DNA of 13,973 nt from Campylobacteraceae bacterium. Its GTDB lineage: Bacteria; Campylobacterota; Campylobacteria; Campylobacterales; Sulfurospirillaceae. The position numbers were made by a program, and so were the translations under genes. The DNA lies in contig JALUMJ010000031.1 of the NCBI GenBank assembly GCA_027040375.1, forward strand, positions 1 through 13,973, in the 5' to 3' direction. The stretch's first letter is position 1. The number at the start of each line of letters is the position of its first letter. Of this stretch, positions 13,877-13,973 are shown in pieces. Under the pieces are notes generated by a model that made no database searches, was not told where the DNA came from, and saw nothing but the letters and a program-made list of their open reading frames with translations.

Positions 13877-13973
13877 TTAAAACCAGTCTGCAATTTTCCA
13901 ATGTTTTTTAACAGCTAAAAAACCTATAATGGCAGAGAAAATAAATCCTAGGGGTATTATCAATAATCCTATT
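13877..13973 (-). CDS. C-terminal end of an unidentified membrane protein, cut by the window edge
   Basis: The last 31 codons and a TAA (13877-13879) of an open frame entering from the right. A hydrophobic segment (IGLLIIPLGFIFSAIIGFLA) is followed by a short basic-aromatic tail, VKKHWKIADWF, which looks like a final transmembrane helix with a cytoplasmic end. Too short to assign a family. It ends immediately before the repeats flanking the RAYT unit. The complementary strand is also open from an ATG at 13929, but without a ribosome-binding site. Confidence 0.45.
   Translation of the reverse strand, partial: IGLLIIPLGFIFSAIIGFLAVKKHWKIADWF

Noticed and set aside
13929..13973. Plus-strand ATG frame (MAEKINPRG...) running off the right edge
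   Set aside because: No Shine-Dalgarno upstream, only 15 codons visible, and the minus strand gives a more protein-like membrane segment ending in a stop. Cannot be fully excluded.

Overview
The window looks like a chromosomal segment from a Campylobacterota (epsilonproteobacterial) genome, probably a free-living Sulfurimonas/Sulfurovum-type relative. This rests on the low GC content, the isoleucyl-tRNA synthetase N-terminus ([21 protein letters not shown]), a fused ResB-ResC cytochrome c synthase (CcsBA), and promoters with good -10 but mostly weak -35 boxes. The genus is inference.

Layout. (1) 1-2020, minus: the N-terminal two-thirds of ileS, running off the left edge. (2) 2021-2123: a short divergent promoter region. 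(3) 2124-3215, plus: cinA, with a degraded N-terminal domain and a good C-terminal amidohydrolase domain. (4) 3243-3699, plus: four tRNA genes (Lys-TTT, Glu-TTC, Val-TAC, Asp-GTC) behind a perfect TTGACA-N17-TATAAT promoter. (5) 3713-4159, minus: a small membrane-anchored protein of unknown function. (6) 4235-7369, minus: ccsBA, the cytochrome c haem lyase. (7) 7487-12037, minus: a complete branched-chain amino-acid-type ABC transporter operon, livK-livH-livM-livG-livF, tightly packed except for a hairpin between livK and livH. (8) 12269-12816, plus: a Phd/YefM antitoxin and a YafQ/RelE-like toxin. (9) 12813-13875: a REP-associated tyrosine transposase (RAYT, minus) with flanking repeats. (10) 13877-13973, minus: the C-terminal end of an unidentified membrane protein, cut by the right edge.

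How the parts work together. The left two-thirds is housekeeping: aminoacylation, tRNA supply, NMN salvage, cytochrome c maturation and solute uptake. The liv genes encode periplasmic binding protein, two permeases and two ATPases of one transporter. The right end, from about 12.2 kb, is accessory: a toxin-antitoxin pair whose stop codon lies inside one flank of the RAYT unit.

The most unusual signals are non-coding. One is a 13-bp stem-loop that buries the ccsBA ribosome-binding site on the minus-strand RNA; its single mismatch on the plus strand becomes a G-U wobble in that RNA. The second is a perfect 21-bp-arm palindrome framed by 10-bp direct repeats, planted at the livF stop codon. The third is a set of repeats around the RAYT gene. 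No CRISPR array, rRNA, prophage or recognisable novel defence system was seen.
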